From: Eubacterium sp.
GTDB taxonomy: Bacteria; Bacillota_A; Clostridia; Lachnospirales; Lachnospiraceae
Direction of reading: 5' to 3'
DNA length: 5,889 bases
NCBI GenBank assembly: GCA_023663915.1
Contig: JAMPGN010000242.1
Location: forward strand, 1-5,889
Below, piece after piece: positions 4,946 to 5,889 of the stretch. Position numbers and translations under genes: made by a program. Positions within the stretch are counted from its first letter, which is position 1. Every line of letters begins with the position of its first letter. The notes below the pieces were generated by a model that saw nothing but the letters and a program-made list of their open reading frames with translations, did not search any database and was not told the origin of the DNA.

Positions 4946-5889
4946 CACAACTCCCATTTCTGCACGACTGCGGTAGTAACTCTACATGTTTACCCGATGC
5001 GCGAAGCCTTCTTGCTTCCTGCAGCATCTCTTTAAAATCCTCATCCGTGTAATAAAGTTTCACACAGCTTTCGATTCCGGAAATAACAACCCCCTGCCTG
5101 TTCATTGCCGCAAGCAGGTCATCCACTACGATCACAAAACCGATCGCTGCCGTATCCTTGCCGAACTGCTTTAACAGGCTGTCGTAACGCCCACCTTTGA
5201 CGATCGCATCACCCACACCGTAAGTATAACCCTTGAAGATAATACCCGTATAATAATTATACTTACTTAACATGCCAAGGTCAAAGGAAACATATTTCTC
5301 TACCCCGTACTCGCACAAAACCTGATATACTTTCTCAAGACGTTCTATGGCATTCTTAGAGCGTTTGTTAGACACTGCTTGTTTCGCCTCTGTCAGTATC
5401 GCAGCGGTGCCGAAGAGCTCACTCACCTTGAGAAGCTGTTCCTTGTCTTTATGGTTCACATGCGTGCGGTCGAGCAGCTCTTCCGCGCCGAAATAATTTT
5501 TGCCGGAAATATACTCCCGCAGTTCCAGCTCCGTATCCTCATAAAGCCCTGCTTCGGCGCATATTCCCTTGAAATATTCGAGATTGCCGATACTGATCTG
5601 GAAATCGGACAGTCCGGTATGGTACAATGCCTCAATCGTCATGGCAATCATTTCCGCATCCGCCTGTACGGAATCGTCCCCGATCAGCTCCGCCCCCATC
5701 TGCGTAACTTCCTTCAATTTGCCCTGTAAATTGGAAGTGTTTGTGAAAGTATTCCCCTGATAGCAGAAACGGATCGGTGCATTTTCTTCCATGAAATATT
5801 TCGCAGCGCATCTGGCGATCGACGGCGTGAAATCAGGACGAAGAACAAGCGTATTCCCCTCTTTGTCAAAAAATTTATAAAGTTCCTTC
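4938..5889 (-). CDS. hisZ: ATP phosphoribosyltransferase regulatory subunit HisZ (N-terminus missing)
   Basis: HisZ is a catalytically dead paralogue of histidyl-tRNA synthetase. It assembles with short HisG, is required for its activity and mediates histidine feedback. The frame stays open to the right edge; 316 residues are visible and probably the first 60-80 lie outside. The fragment begins KELYKFFDKEGNTLVLRPDF, containing the class II synthetase motif-2 region (LVLRPDFTPSIAR). Further in are FDLGMLSKYNYYTGIIFKGY (about 202-221 of the fragment) and KGGRYDSLLKQFG followed by AAIGFVIVVDDLL (about 231-257), corresponding to the synthetase YYTG and motif-3 regions. The C-terminus stops shortly after motif 3 plus about 50 residues, without the full anticodon-binding domain of a true HisRS, which supports HisZ. 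It is the first visible gene of the operon and overlaps hisG by 8 bp. An internal ATG at 5792 is not the start, because conserved sequence continues upstream. Confidence 0.95.
   Translation of the reverse strand, partial: KELYKFFDKEGNTLVLRPDFTPSIARCAAKYFMEENAPIRFCYQGNTFTNTSNLQGKLKEVTQMGAELIGDDSVQADAEMIAMTIEALYHTGLSDFQISIGNLEYFKGICAEAGLYEDTELELREYISGKNYFGAEELLDRTHVNHKDKEQLLKVSELFGTAAILTEAKQAVSNKRSKNAIERLEKVYQVLCEYGVEKYVSFDLGMLSKYNYYTGIIFKGYTYGVGDAIVKGGRYDSLLKQFGKDTAAIGFVIVVDDLLAAMNRQGVVISGIESCVKLYYTDEDFKEMLQEARRLRASGKHVELLPQSCRNGSCDE
4950..4954 (-). promoter_or_regulatory. Shine-Dalgarno site deciding the hisG start
   Basis: GGGAG on the minus strand lies five bases before ATG 4945, inside the end of hisZ. 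The in-frame ATG at 4957 lies upstream of this site and has no comparable sequence before it, so 4945 is the likelier start. Confidence 0.65.

Noticed and set aside
4938..5792. hisZ beginning at the internal ATG at 5792
   Set aside because: Conserved HisZ sequence including LVLRPDFTPSIAR continues in frame upstream of that ATG to the window edge, so the gene is truncated by the window and not by a late start.

Overview
The window carries the distal part of a histidine-biosynthesis operon, transcribed on the minus strand. Downstream of it lie a palindrome-rich non-coding interval, a small membrane-protein gene and the first codons of a radical SAM gene. The host is probably a Clostridia member of the Lachnospiraceae type. 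This rests on a HisZ plus short-form HisG pair, a HisIE protein preceded by a HisF-like domain, moderate GC genes with AT-rich spacers, purine-rich Shine-Dalgarno sites, and a neighbouring gene whose N-terminus matches the B12-binding radical SAM family TIGR03960. The family assignment is from recognition, not from a search.

Layout, read in the direction of transcription (right to left): hisZ (4938-5889, N-terminus beyond the right edge), hisG (4301-4945), hisD (3009-4304), hisB (2322-2912) and a three-domain hisIE (973-2256). A strong intrinsic terminator at 945-974 touches the hisIE stop. hisZ/hisG overlap by 8 bp and hisG/hisD by 4 bp (ATGA), so these three look translationally coupled; hisD/hisB and hisB/hisIE are separated by 96 and 65 bp. 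The operon promoter lies outside the window. Two starts were placed by Shine-Dalgarno spacing rather than by longest frame (hisG at 4945, hisB at 2912).

Together these genes cover PRPP+ATP to PR-ATP (HisG with HisZ), PR-ATP to PR-AMP to ProFAR (HisE and HisI domains), imidazoleglycerol-phosphate dehydration (HisB) and histidinol oxidation (HisD). hisC, hisH, hisA, a catalytic hisF and histidinol phosphatase are not in the window. In the place where hisH-hisA-hisF often sit there is only a degenerate HisF-like domain fused to HisIE. It lacks the first catalytic Asp and recognisable phosphate-binding Gly loops, which makes it the most interesting coding feature here.

Region 566-944 has no convincing gene. 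It contains six self-complementary segments. Two of them share an identical 17-bp core at the edges of a roughly 288-bp AT-rich block (638-925), which resembles a small non-autonomous (MITE-like) element or a pair of operator-like sites. A small predicted single-pass membrane protein of unknown function (134-565) follows. Next come a near-consensus promoter (98-126) and the start of the radical SAM gene (1-59).
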